This document shows positions 26,601 to 38,171 of a stretch of DNA of 64,000 nucleotides, in pieces. Under the pieces are notes generated by a model. That model had not been told where the DNA came from. It ran no database searches and was given only the letters and a program-made list of their open reading frames with translations. The stretch comes from Plectrocnemia conspersa (taxonomy: Eukaryota; Arthropoda; Insecta; Trichoptera; Polycentropodidae). The DNA is taken from positions 434,001 through 498,000 of the forward strand of contig VTFK01000285.1 of assembly GCA_009617715.1 (NCBI GenBank), given 5' to 3'. The stretch's first letter is position 1; each line of letters starts with the position of its first letter. A program made the translations under genes and the position numbers.

Positions 26601-29600
26601 CGTCTTCGCTTTAGAGCAAGAAATTTACAGACTAGAAGGAATCGTATATTCCCATATACAATTCACCGATAATACTGCTTGCTTAGAACTGATCGAAAAA
26701 CCTCCACGAAGCTTATTGAAACTTTTATCGGAACAATGTCACATGCCTAAAGGATCCGACGCTGCATATCTCACAAACGTTCACGGCGAATTTTCCGAAC
26801 ATACTAATTTTGTGAAAGGCGAAGATCGTCGCAAATGGGAATCGGAATTCGGTGTTAAACATTACGCGGGTGCTGTCACTTACTGTGTGAATGGATTCGT
26901 AGACAAAACAGAGATACGCAACAAGACGTCTTCTTGGATCATCTGAGCAGATCTAAAAATCTATTCGTTCAAGAACTCACAATGTATCATGTAAGTTGTG
27001 ATATTATTTTACATTATTTATTAATTGGAATTAGATGGTTTTATGAATTTTCCAAAAAAATACATAACAGTTGGATCCAAATATAGTTCCAAATGTTATT
27101 CTCAATATTCTAATATTCGAATAATTAATTGATTATTCATTCATACTATCTCGAATAAAATTTGAAAAAAAAGATTAGAATGAAACAATTTGTATACTTG
27201 AGTAACACATATAGTCGTTTATCTTTCAATGTACCCAAGTGACTAGTGCCGCTCTTTATGCGCCTTTATTTTGTTTCGAAATGCGAGACAATGAAATGCT
27301 CCTTCCCAACAGAAAAATGTGTGAATAGAATGTTTGTTGAAGGTGTCTACTATGACCGAAATTCGCAGAATTCGTTCGTTGACGAAACAAAATGTTGGAA
27401 AGGCCCAACCTTTATTATCGTTTAATGCCTAATTCAAAAACAGGTGTGCGTCGTAAATATTTGTGAAGTTTTTGTTACGTTTTTGTATTTGTTGGTTCAA
27501 GACACAAAGATTTTATTTTAATAATTCGATTGTGGTTAATTTATTTCATTACTGATTTTAACCTGATTCACTCTGTTTTTGTGTCTATCAATAGTTTTAT
27601 GATCTGTAAAATATGTTTTTATCTAGCAGGAAAATGGCTGTAATAACGTGACCGGTTCACCAAGACCGACCAGTAGCGGAAGCAACAGTGGAAGTGCATC
27701 TCCAGCGCCTCCAGTTTCAACGCCAACATTATCGGTATCTACAAATCAACGTGGCACGTCCAAAGGCCGTCCGACAGTTTGCGATACGTTCCGAGCTCAA
27801 TTGCAACAACTTGTAGATGTACTACAAGCAACCAATCCATGGTAAATATAATTTTAATATTATAGACATTCTTCCTTTTATTTTACTCATCACGCTTCAT
27901 AAACTTTTAGGTATGTTAGATGTATTAAACCCAACTCAGAAAAAGCTCCACGTAGCTATGATTCCACTTTGGTATTGGCTCAATTGCGTTATCTCGGAAT
28001 GTTAGACATTGTGAGAATAAGGCGTGAAGGTTTCCCAGCTCATCTAACAGCATCGATGGCAATCCAACGTTACCGTTGCCTTTTAATGCCACAAACGCGT
28101 CATTTCACCTCAACTTTAACAGTTAACGAAGCCGTAGGGTAAGTCTTCATCATCGTCATCATCAATTAATTTTAAATGTGTAACTTAATTTATTTATATT
28201 TATAGAATGATTATGAACGAGATGGGTATCCAAGAAGGACAATGGCAGATTGGTCGCTCAAAAATATTTTTACGTAGTGGTTCACACGCAACGTTAGAAG
28301 AACGCCGAGCTCATATTTTGGCCACGCAGACACTCAAAATTCAAACGTGGTGGCGCGGCGTCATTCAGCGCCGTTGGTATATTAAACGTAGAATGGCCGT
28401 GATGAGATTGCAGGCTGCTCTGAGAGGCTGGCGTGCGAGAGCCGCTTTCTTGAGATTACGTCGTGCCACTCTGACACTCCAGAGGCATTTGCGTGGAGCA
28501 TTCGGTCGAGAAGTTGCGGCCGCTTTGCGTGAAATGAGAAGAGTGGACGAGGAGATGCGTAAGAGAGAAGCTGAAGCGCAAATGGCGTATGTATTACATT
28601 ATTTATAATATAATTAATGCTACAAAGGTATAAATTTTTACTTGTATGTACAGAGCGGAAGCTGCTGCAGCGGCTGAAGCAGCGGCTAAAGAAGGCATTA
28701 AGCAACAAGATGAAGAAACGGCCAACGATGTTGTTAAGCCTGGTGCTGCAGTCGATCTCGATAATCTGTTTGCATTTTTGGCTGATGTGTCAAACGGTGC
28801 TAGAGTACCTGGAGCTCCTAATCCAAATCAAACTATCGATGAGATTGGAAATCGTATGGATCAGCTAGTCGGAGATCTTGATGAAGAGGTATATAATATT
28901 TTCTTATACTTTGCTCTACCTTTCAATAATTTAAAGTTCCAATCTGCAAGACTGGAATACGAATCCATTGAGTCGCATCTACGTGTATATCTAGAAAAGC
29001 ACTTTTACACAACCCGAATATTTGGGAAGAGCTCGGTTTTGGCGATAAAAACTCTTTTATCGCTAAAAATTTCCTAAAAAGAAAAAATTTGGGCTGATTC
29101 AGTTTATATGACACAATAATGTGTGATAATGAACCTACCAATATGTTTTAATTACTATGAATAATATAATTTACATACTTAAATATTAGAAAAAAAATAT
29201 TTCATATATATTTTATTTATTATACAGCTAGAAAATGTGCTTCAAGCAGAGATGCGATCATTGGCTCTACAAAGAGCAGCTTTACCTGCTCCTCAAGGAC
29301 CACCACCTCCTCCTCCAATTGCTTTCAGCAATCCTGGTAACTATGCTTTTCAAATTAAATATATATTCTAATTATAATAGCAACTAAACTCGAACAAATA
29401 ATATTTACTTAGATCCCGTAATGGTCAACGGCGTAAGTGCACCTCCACCAATGAAACTCCCGAACGGCGTTGAACCGATCTACGAAGCAGTTATACCAAG
29501 AATTGACCCTCAATTACCGCCACCACCATCACCACCTCCTCCACCTTTACCATTACTATCACCTTCTCCACCTCCTCCGCCTCTCACTCCACCCCCTCCT

Positions 29601-32600
29601 CCGATGATACCTCCAACGATGTCATCTTTACCGCCTCCGTGCCCCTCTCCTCCGCCGCCTCCGATTCATCAACAACCAGAAAACCAACCGAATCAACAGC
29701 ATCACCAACAGAATTTCTTCAATCACAATCAACAAAACAATGTTCCAGTTTTAAATCATCAACTGCCGCCACCGTAAGCTTATTATTAAAAAATGTTTAT
29801 TCTCTTCATAAAAAAATTGTATTTATGTTAAAAATATAATTACAGAATACCAGCAGACATTCCGGTGATGAACGGACACATTGATCCACCTAGCGTTAGT
29901 TCACCAGAACCACCAGTAAATTATTTTCGTTGATTTTTATTTTATTTAATAATATCATAGCTATGAATTAACATAAATAATATTTACAGAAAGCCGGTGC
30001 ACAAATCGTTTGCGGAGAACGAACAGCTCGACGAAGAGGTCGCGTCGAGCGACGTTTACAAGAAAGAAATGAACAACCACCAGCTCCGGCGGCTCCTGAT
30101 GATCTACATCACGATATTATGGAATTTGCCGAAACGCATTTCAATCAACATCCTCGTTCGCCCGAAGGTGATTTAAATGATTGAATTATAATTGTGATAC
30201 ATGATACTAAATCGTGTTAATAAATTTTAGGAACTATCATGGCAACATTGACACGCAAAAATCGTTCGAAATCAATCGAAATGATACCCAAAAACGAGAT
30301 GGTTATTTATTATAAAGGCAATACGATTCCGACATCACATATTCACATGCAAGATCCGGATAACGTTACCATAGCTTGCAATATATTCAGGGTAAGTTAA
30401 TTATCTAATAATAATATTCAACGTTGAATGAAGAACAGCAGCGTTTGTATTGGGATTGCATGCCGCACGAGGAGTGATTAGCACCGGTCTGCATTACTAA
30501 TAAAATAGTGGAACGTTGCTTGGATGAGATTTCAAACAACTATTAGAACTTCTTGTTGTTATCAACAAAAATAAGATTTACATATGATAATATAATTTTT
30601 TACTTTTACATTGATTTATATTTTCCGTGAATAATAAATATAGAAGAGTTTCAGTTAGCTTATATCACTATAGTGTACTCCGTTAATGATTCTAGTCTTT
30701 AGATAAAACAATTAATTTATATTTAGTAATAATTCAAGAGCAAGTTATATATCCTCTCTTCTTATATGAAATTTTTCTTATGTAATTTAAATGGTTTGCA
30801 GGAATTGTGCAAATATATGCGCGGTGAAATGAACGCTGAGCGAGAGACACAAGTGATACAAAACATCGTCAGACACGGAATCGAAAGGGAAGAGTTGCGA
30901 GATGAAGTAATCATACAGTGTATGAGACAGGTACAATATTTTGTTTATTCATTGACTAATATTACTACAAAAAGATATGTGCATTATATTCTGTATTTTA
31001 AAACGAATAATAATATTCATACGAAATATAATACCTTAAGTATTATGACAAACATTGTATTAGATCTAGGCCCTGGATCTTTTCTTCATAAGCATTGTTT
31101 GAACTATCCTTTGCAATTATCCGATGGTCACCTAACTTAAGGTAACTTAAAACTTTAAACTTTTCACAAAGGAATAGACTAAAGTGGAGATAAACACTTG
31201 GCTCTAAATTAGTATTCGCTCCCATTCTAGTATAAACGATGCAACAATCAGAGTGAAAAATGATTCTAACACATTTGCAGTGGGCCTAAATTGTATAAAA
31301 CTTAGTATGACTGGGCAGTTTTGAAAATTTTCAAGAAATTTGTATTGTCTTGAGAAAATAACCATAACTTTTAAACCAGTAGGAATTTAAAAAATATATT
31401 AGTGAATCACCTTTATTATATAATTATGATAAACAACTCACTTTACAGATTTCAAATTGTCCATCGCCCGACTGGGCCGAACGAGTGTGGTTGGTGTTGT
31501 GTTTGACGGCTGTGGCCTGGCAGCCTTCACGACAATTACATCGGTATTACGTGAGCTTCCTTCGTGAACAACTTACGGGAACTGGACTGACAAATTCAGA
31601 CACTCAATTATCACCGAGAAGAGCACAATTATCGCAGTGGTGTTTGGACAATTGCAGACCGGCAGCGGCCCAACCTCGCCGACATCCTCCGAGCACCGTT
31701 GAAATAGCTGTAAATATTCATTCATATTAAATAACAACTTGTATGCATCTTTTATTAAAATTATGCGTTTATTTTAGGCTATGCGTCGACTCGGCACAAT
31801 CGTATGTCGATTTTTCTTCTTGGACGGCAGAACTAAAGCGATTGACGTTCATCCGACTGATACGGCGGCGGCGGCCGGCGCTAGATTAGCTGACAAATTA
31901 GGACTTCGACAACGCGACGGATGGGCTGTATATCAAAGTCGGGGCAATGTCGAAGAACACGTTAAGGGCCACCATTTTCTCTACGATGTCATCGCCAGTT
32001 GGGAAATGTAAGTTTACACCATTTTTGGTGTTTTACATATTTTTTTCAATATGTACATGATTTTTAGGAATCAATGTGCAATTGCAACTCAAGCTGGTTT
32101 TCCGACTGTTGCTAGGACGGCACCTGGGGGCAATTCGGCTGAAAATCGATTTGTATTCAAAAGAAGATTGTTCCGTGGACAACGGACACTATCGCAAGAT
32201 CCTGTTGAAATTGCGTTATTGTACGCACAAGCGGTTCATAGTGTTGTTAAGGTAAAAATGAGATTTTAATATTATATGTTAGTTGTAAGTACGTATATAA
32301 ATCGCTAGACTATTTAAAAATTTAATATCTTGTTTGTTACAAACAGTAAAGTGATTGTGTCATATATATTTTATGCTTTCTAAGCTATATTCCAAAAATC
32401 AACAAAATTAGTATTTTAACCCTTTACTTGCCGAGTCCTATTGTTGCTATCAAGTATATTATGTCTGACAGTTTTACGAATAAAACAAAAAATGATAGAA
32501 CAATAATATTATGTCTATTCATATAATATTTTTTATAATCTATACTCACTATAAAATCAGACAAATCTCACGTTTAATTAAAAATTAAATTTAAATTGAT

Positions 32601-35600
32601 GAACCAAAATCAGTAGAAAAAAGTGGGAATTAATTGCAGTAAGAAAATTTAAAAATATTTTAACTGATGTAACTCAAAAGTGATGCGTTACATGATTTTT
32701 AAGTATATTTATTAGATACATCAGCGCTGTCTAACTTCTTTTAGGCCGCGGGCCATTTTTCTATAGCAAGCATTTCGGGGCCAAAGAGGATGGTAAATGA
32801 AAAATCAGTTAATGTCAATTCAAAAGTTATTTTATTCATATGAAAAAAATAACACATAACTAGAAATAAATTTTATTAATATTTTTAATATTTAGTATTA
32901 TAAAAAATGTTTTTGTATTTTAATGTATGATGGGTAATTCCGAACACCATTTTCTATTTTCTTTCACACATATCGCGTCAATTAATTCTGGCAAAGTTTT
33001 GCTACCCAATGTTTGATAAAAATTTCGCTGTAAAATATACAGACCGCGGGCCGCAAAAAAATTTTCGCGGGCCGCCAGTTGGACAGCACTAAGATACATG
33101 ATTGTATTATTAGATAATAAATTATTTTTAAAATTATCGAGATATTTAAAAATACTTGCCACAACATCGAATTTTTATTTGTTGACGTTCTTGCAAGAAA
33201 GGCTGTATCTCTCAGCGCCTAAAAAATATTTTTTGTCTCGTTTATTGCATATTTGGTTCTTAGTCCTACCCAAAACTATTTTGTATAATAATTATCAAAT
33301 TTAAGTGATCGTCTTTTGACTAAAGTATCGCTAATAATATTTTATTTAATAATTCTATGTTTTTTAATAGTAAATATAATGATTTACTTCACTGTGAAAA
33401 AAAATAGTGTATAGAAAGGATGCTATTTAAACAGGGAAAATTTTGAAAGGTATGTGCATTTAAATAAATAGTATGTGCATTTAAATAAATATTCTGTGCA
33501 TTTAAATAAATATTATTTTTATTTTCAAAGATTACTTGGTGCGTTAAAAATAATATTAGCATAATAAATTCTTAAAACATTCTTAAAATTAAATATTTTT
33601 TATATTGATTTAAAAGAGATCAAAAATTGTAATGCTTTTGACGTGGATTTTTGACTTCTGAGAAGTTATAATTATTTTTTGCGCCCTTCTATTGTATCAA
33701 AATTCGGTTTAGATGTGCTTTATTCGATTCTCACTTATCGTAAGTTTTAATATGAATGCTAGATAACCGAGCGTTCTCACCACGACGAAGACGGCACGAT
33801 TTTATTGCTATTGAAGTGGATCAAGGACCCCCTTGAATTTGTCCAGAAAAATAATGAAATACTCTGAAGTCTAATGAAATCAAAATATTTGCCCTCCCTC
33901 TCTTAAAAAAAAATTAAATGACATCCCTGCATTTCACCAACTGACTTCTGAAACACTTTTTCAGCAGCTGTCATTCGCTTTCTTCCAGGTTCAGATCTAA
34001 AGTTGTGTATACTGCTTAGCTTGACTATTAATTCATTTACTAATGTTCAGATTCAGTCCTTCCGAGTCCAATTTATATTCCACTGGGCCACTCAACGGTT
34101 ATTTCGCCGCCGATTCAACATTATATTTGTTTTACTACAGTGTGACGAGTTTCCCGTCAGTGAAAAAGTTGCTCTGCAATTAGCTGGACTTCAAGCGCAA
34201 GTATCTTTGGGTGAACCGAGCGCTTCACCGTCTACGCCTCAAACGGCCACATACTACGAACCTCATCTATATCTTCCGCCAAGAGTAGCTAAATTACGAC
34301 CTCACCAACATTGGGTATGAATAATAATAATTCAAGTTATTAAATTGTAAATATATTATAAAAATGCATATGTAGGTAAGCGTCATAGCTGCAGCACATA
34401 GACAATACGGAGCTGGTCGCAGTGAATTAACTGCCAAAGTTTTATATCTGACTTGCGTCATGCAGTATCCTCTTTACGGCACAACCCTATTTCCAGTCAC
34501 TTATAGGACCCACTGGCAACATGGTATTTATTCTATTGTAATTAATATCAAAATCAATCAATGCTCTAATAAATTGTTTTTATTTAATGTATAATATATT
34601 TTAGGTCCATCTGTACTGCTCGGAGTTAATAGTGACGGCTTAGTTTTGGTCAGACCGGAAGATAAGCAAGTTATGGCCGAACATCGCTATCAAGATATTG
34701 AATCATTGATGGTCGATCCGTCTGATTGCTTCTTGACGATTACATTAAATCAAGCTGCCATTCATAATAATCAAAGGTAATATATTTTATTTCTGATTCA
34801 TAAATTATATATTACCTTGCTTAATTACGAGAGTTGTATGTGTTTAAATTATTAATTACAGATGCTTAGTCGTCGAGACTGAACAAAAGGTCGAAATAGC
34901 CGAGCTGATGGTATCGTACAGAGCTGGTTTGGGTTCTTGGTTGAGAGATGAAGAAGCTCCTGTGGGTCCCGGAAGAGGAGGAGCTCCGGCTGCTGAGCGT
35001 GCACGTCTTCAAGCTGCTTTGGCTGCGGCGAGGCGGCAAGCGATCGACTCCGGCTTACTGAAGCGACCTCACGATCCAGCCGCTTCGTTTCTTCGCAACA
35101 CTTTGCGGAGGTTGAGTAAACATAGATTGGATAAGGGCAAGACGGACGCTTGCAACAATTCAGTGGATGGATCCGGAAACGACAATGCGATAATCGGAGG
35201 CGGAGAGACTTATAAAGGATTCCCGAGCGGTTGGTGGTCTTTTACTAAGACCCCGATCACTCACTCGTTGACGCGTCTTCCGGAAACTGAAGAGCCTATT
35301 GCAATGCAAATGTTCGGGAGTATACTAGCGTGGGCGGGATTGGCAACGGCTGCAAATACGCAAGCGGTCGAAGGCGGAGGCGGTGCTGACGAACACGTAG
35401 CCATAGCTCAAGCACTTTTGGAGAAATGCTTACGGAGTGAAACTTTACTAGCCGAACTATACATGCAGCTCATTAAACAAGTAATTACTTATTGAATCAT
35501 ATCATAATTATTCAGATGCAATAAGCTAAACTAATCAATTTTTAGACGACGGATCATCCTGAAGCTGGTGCTCGTGCCGCTCTAAGACTATGGGCTTTAG

Positions 35601-38171
35601 TTTGTGTGTGCGGAGCAGTGGCTCTACCGACAGCTCGACCATTGAGACGCTTATTGCTCGCACATTTACGAGCTCGTGCAGCCGATCGCCATTCTCATCA
35701 AGCAAAATATGCTCGATTTGCTGAAAAAGTATTATAATTTCCATATTTATTTATATTTGATTTAATATGATTTTTTAATTATTTATTTTTAATAGGCTGT
35801 CTTACGAACGGCTGCTGGACGTAGACGTCAAATGGCTCCGTCTCGAGCTGAAGTGCTATGTTCTGCAGCTCGACGACCAGTTCATACAAGAGTACATTTA
35901 CCCGACGGACATTTCCATTCGCTTCAATTCCACCCAGCCGCTACAGCCAGAGATTTAGTAGCAATGCTAGCCGATAAGATAGGTCTCAGCCCTACAGCGA
36001 CCGGTATTCATATTAAATATTTTTTAATATACTCAGTAATTAATATTCAATTATAATTTATTCTATATATCAAATTATAGGCTTCGCTCTTTACGAAGTA
36101 TGCGGTGGCGGTGAACGGAGTGTACGCGGAGGCGAACGAGTCGCTGACGTTTTAGCACGCTGGGAAAAAGCTCCACGCCGTAGTCCACAATTTCTTTTGT
36201 TAAGGAAACATCTGTTTTTGCCGCCTCCTTTGTCGGCTCCGCCATGTCCGGCAGAATTGCATCTTTTATATCATCAACTATTGCATCAGCTACGAGCTGA
36301 TAGATTGCCTATCTCTCCAAATGAAGCTGTAAGTTACAAACATATCCGCATGCTCCTGTGATGTACACTTGGTATGCGCAAAAATCATAAAATAATAAAA
36401 TGAAATAATATGAACTACATCAACTCTTCATAGCTGATATTAAATATAATAAATCAATATGGAATGCCCACAAATTTCATGTGCTAAAGAAATTATTTCA
36501 GCAAGTAATGTCGATGTTTGATTAGTTTTATTGATTTTTGCTGGAAAGCAATTTGATACATTCGAGTCAAATTGCTTTCCAACAAGAATTTAAAGTTTGT
36601 GCTCTTATACAAAATATAACAATCCAAAATAGAAAAAAAATTCTCCGAATTTCTGTCTGTTTTATATGTAAAAGCAGTTATTTTAAAAAATGCTATTTGA
36701 AATATAATCCGCATAACTTTAAAACCGTATAAAAATAGACCCAAGTGTATGCGTTTCCATGAAATCATATCAGAATACATTTTCACCAGTAGATATATAT
36801 TTTTACCAGTGAAAATAAAATTTATCTGGCAGCTGCTAGTAAAATATATAATTTCAACTTTTCCATAAGTAGTAATATGATGAACGGACTATTGCTCACA
36901 TGGCAACTGGTCATCCAAGTCCAAAAACGTTTTCACCAGTAGATATATATTCCTACTAGCGAAAATATAATTTAACTGATAGACGCTAGTGAAATTATAT
37001 GCTGTTCTAAAATGTCTATAAAAATGAATTAAACAGTTGCGAAACATCCTGTTCAAACCCAAACCTAACCTAAACGAGTTAACCTAACCCAACTTGATAT
37101 AATAAAAGTTCTAAAACTAATTACTAAGCAGAAGAAGAAGTACAAAGTGTTTTGAAAATATGATAGCTATCCTTACCGATATTACTACGGACTTCTGATA
37201 TGAAAGTATTAGTCAAAGAGTATTCAACCCGAATTTTGGTCAATATGAGAGCGCAAAAACAATAAATTATCACTTCTCAGATCTTATCACTTATCACAAC
37301 TTATTTATAGCTCCAAATTTCCTCCACAAGCATTTAACTTTTCTTGTCTTGTCTCTGTTATCAATATATTTACAATAAGATAACATGTACACTAGGTGTA
37401 CATCACAGGAAAGTAAAGGTTAATATGGTTTTAAATTATTTTTTAGGTTATGTTAGTAGCCTTACAAGCTCAAGTATTACACGGTGATGCTCAAGAATCG
37501 GAAGAGAGTGGAACCGGCTTTGAAGCGATGTACAACGACGTCGGTGGTCGTACTCTTCCACCAAGATTATCAGCAGGACTGTCGACACCTCCAGTGAGAC
37601 ATCATCATTTGGCGCTTCGAGGAACTGCTCCGGCTCAAGCCAAGCAATCGCTACTGAATCTTTTACAATCGTGGCCGCTGCACGCCGCAACCGTATTTGA
37701 CGTTATGGTAAAAATATTATTAATAATAATAAACAATTAAATAAATTATATAAAAATATATATATTTATATCAATACAGCAATCGTTCACGTCAAATTGG
37801 CCGAGAACGCTTTGGTTAGCAGTCGGAGCACGTGGACTTCAATTATTGAGACCTAGAGCTCGTTTGCCATTGTGTTGTTATGAATACGAAAGCTTATTGA
37901 GTCACTCTCCGGCTCCAGATTGTCTACTGCTCGTTACCGCATCTGGTTCTAAACATAGTAAAGTGATATTGACTACACAACAGGTCAGAACAAGATAATA
38001 GATGTTATCGTCAATACGAAGAGCATGTTAATTAATTATTTATTTAATTTATAGGCTTTCCAAATTTCTACGCTGATTCAAGAATACGTCGAAGCATTGA
38101 GTCCTCCGGCGAATAATCCTCCGGCACGTCCATTAAGCGTACTGCAACCTCCTCATCCCGTTCCAACATAA
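8614..38171 (+). CDS. Myo10A: Unconventional myosin XV-like (motor, IQ, two MyTH4-FERM)
   Basis: Actin-based motor, most like insect myosin XV (Drosophila Myo10A/sisyphus), which moves cargo in filopodia; class XXII is an alternative. Coding exons: 8619-8741, 21766-21828, 25065-25154, 25218-25428, 25501-25691, 25783-25882, 25938-26077, 26147-26314, 26374-26990, 27627-27841, 27911-28138, 28206-28586, 28654-28888, 29228-29336, 29413-29773, 29846-29915, 29990-30167, 30231-30391, 30802-30930, 31449-31709, 31778-32007, 32068-32251, 34141-34314, 34376-34523, 34605-34776, 34862-35480, 35546-35728, 35796-36003, 36081-36328, 37447-37707, 37780-37983, 38055-38171. Phases agree throughout, giving about 2,259 residues. 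Visible signatures are the P-loop GESGAGKT (25251), switch [10 protein letters not shown], switch [18 protein letters not shown]-like [11 protein letters not shown], a polyproline linker, MyTH4 from about 30090, FERM from 31778, a second MyTH4 near 35290-35730 and a second FERM. I see no SH3. One A is missing at 26905-26908. The true N terminus may lie further upstream: the exon opens after an AG at 8613 and its frame is open there. An AATAAA is at 38458. Confidence 0.9.
10784..10820 (+). repeat. LTR/primer-site-like junction, copy 2
   Basis: CTCTACTAATTTCGTCGCAC followed by GGGTGGTCCC matches the 4444-4482 segment. It is preceded by an AATAAAG about 30 bases upstream, as in copy 1. Confidence 0.4.
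12769..12873. mobile_element. GGTGACCA-ended MITE, copy 1 (about 105 bp)
   Basis: The element runs from AAGTGACCAAATTTTG to GACCTCTGGTCACCTTA, which are inverted repeats of each other. Inside is AAAGGAGGACACTATAATAA, a unit also found in the copies at 41898-42188 and 54838-55148. This is the shortest copy, with about one internal unit. Confidence 0.65.
13279..13319 (+). repeat. LTR/primer-site-like junction, copy 3 (diverged)
   Basis: TTAATTTCGACGCAATAATT followed by GTGTAGTTCCGATA aligns with the 4444-4482 segment, and it is preceded by GTTTTAGCAG as in copies 1 and 4. Confidence 0.3.
14272..14829 (+). other. Unassigned reading-frame remnants
   Basis: Two frames (14272-14478 and 14545-14829) stay open on the plus strand, separated by a stop-containing gap. 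The second encodes a lysine- and isoleucine-rich 94-residue stretch with no family I recognise. It could be an old transposon gene or chance. It lies inside myosin intron 1. Confidence 0.2.
16636..16704 (+). repeat. Partial copy of the 99-bp foldback MITE
   Basis: The sequence GCGAGCGGTGAGATACTT continues into TTTCGCTCTCTCGCGTGCTA and AAGTGACGACAGTGAG, matching the left and middle parts of the element at 8031-8129. The right inverted end is missing. It is directly preceded by an unassigned GC-richer block (16439-16635). Confidence 0.65.
16826..16864 (+). repeat. Short direct repeat
   Basis: The 15-base unit CGGGACTTCAACAG, with small changes, occurs twice about 22 bases apart. No function is suggested. 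Confidence 0.5.
17309..17560. other. GC/CpG-rich block inside intron 1
   Basis: About 200 bases of GC- and CpG-rich sequence stand out in an AT-rich intron. A frame of 81 codons is open on the plus strand and one of 63 codons on the minus strand (17309-17500). The minus frame is bordered upstream by a possible acceptor (GCTGTTAG). I recognise neither product. It could be a small exon of an antisense gene, an enhancer, or an old insertion. Confidence 0.25.
19051..19100 (+). repeat. Possible tRNA-derived (SINE-like) fragment
   Basis: The segment GTGGTATTAGTCGGTGAC lies 20-30 bases before CCTGGGTTCAAATT. This resembles degenerate A and B boxes of a tRNA promoter in the right order. Acceptor-stem pairing is not visible, so it is not a functional tRNA. 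Confidence 0.3.
20150..20690 (+). mobile_element. 5'-truncated non-LTR retrotransposon, copy 2
   Basis: The reading frame 20166-20366 aligns with the C-terminal region of copy 1 (1291-1480): both have a LGAL-Y-SLS-RR core, then [14 protein letters not shown] here and AKHFFKLLKGAVDNP in copy 1. Frames break after 20366. The 3' end carries the same hairpin (20621-20661) and an A-rich tail. Confidence 0.8.
20621..20661 (+). repeat. 3'-terminal hairpin of non-LTR copy 2
   Basis: GACAGTCGTGAC pairs with GTCACGATGGTC across a 17-base loop: ten Watson-Crick pairs, one G-T pair that would be G-U in RNA, and one mismatch. The eleventh pair is A-T here and G-C in copy 1, a two-sided compensated change. 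Confidence 0.7.
20935..21013 (-). repeat. Dispersed repeat family A, fragment
   Basis: The sequence ACTGGCCAACTCCCCCC followed by CTGAAATGACGTCCCTGA matches, on the opposite strand, the G-rich tract and start of the copy at 2575-2890. Confidence 0.6.
21080..21117 (+). repeat. LTR/primer-site-like junction, copy 4
   Basis: TTTTAGCAACTCAGCAACG followed by TGTGTGATCCCGATAA aligns with the 4444-4482 segment and its TTTTAGCGAG lead-in. Confidence 0.35.
23463..23617 (-). repeat. Dispersed repeat family A, reverse copy
   Basis: Its reverse complement follows the 2575-2740 copy: GGGACGTGATTTTATCTTTT, G tract, TTGGCCAGTCATTAGTA, then TTCATTAAATGACATGCAT. Two C runs of about ten bases mark the positions of the G tracts. 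Confidence 0.7.
23690..23880 (+). repeat. Dispersed repeat family B, copy 1
   Basis: It has GTGAAATCATTTCAGAATAC, then ATATATTTTTACCAGTGAAA, GCTAGTAAATTTATATGATT and TTCAACTTTTCCATATG. The same order with small changes is found at 36755-36880, and a further partial unit at 36925-37010. The unit has internal inverted similarity (ACCAGTGAAAATATAATTTA against its flanks). Confidence 0.65.
32714..33099. mobile_element. 370-bp hAT MITE with perfect 8-bp target duplication
   Basis: The element spans 32722-33091. Its left end CAGCGCTGTCTAACTTC and right end (reverse complement) TAGTGCTGTCCAACTGGC are hAT-type termini, and both continue into GGCCGCGGGCC/GGCCCGCG. It is flanked by AGATACAT at 32714-32721 and 33092-33099, identical over eight bases. 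The interior is AT-rich; an 80-codon minus-strand frame crossing the right end is probably meaningless. It lies in the myosin intron between exons ending 32251 and starting 34141. Confidence 0.85.
33240..33430 (+). repeat. Dispersed repeat family C, copy 1
   Basis: ATAATTATCAAATTTAAGTG, then AATAGTAAATATAATGATTT, then TGTATAGAAAGGATGCTATT reappear in the same order on the minus strand at 43200-43370. Confidence 0.65.
33630..33930 (-). repeat. Dispersed repeat family A, long reverse copy
   Basis: The reverse complement of this stretch follows the whole 2575-2890 copy, including the tail (TTCTCAGAAGTCAAAAATCC, GTGCCGTC near the CGCTCGGTTATCTA segment, and the GCAGGGATGTCATTTAA start). It lies in the myosin intron between exons at 32251 and 34141. 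Confidence 0.75.
36755..37015 (+). repeat. Dispersed repeat family B, copy 2 with a partial second unit
   Basis: Positions 36755-36880 match 23690-23830. Positions 36925-37010 repeat the TTTTCACCAGTAGATATATA unit with GACGCTAGTGAAATTATA. The copy lies in the 1.1-kb myosin intron 36329-37446. Confidence 0.65.
37205..37285 (+). repeat. Dispersed repeat family A, tail fragment
   Basis: CCGAATTTTGGTCAATATGA followed by GCGCAAAAACAATAAATTAT and CACTTCTCAGA matches the 2815-2865 tail of copy 1. Confidence 0.55.

Noticed and set aside
31043..31225. Short frame antisense to a myosin intron
   Set aside because: Lies in intronic AT-rich sequence with no protein similarity and is not flanked by convincing splice sites.
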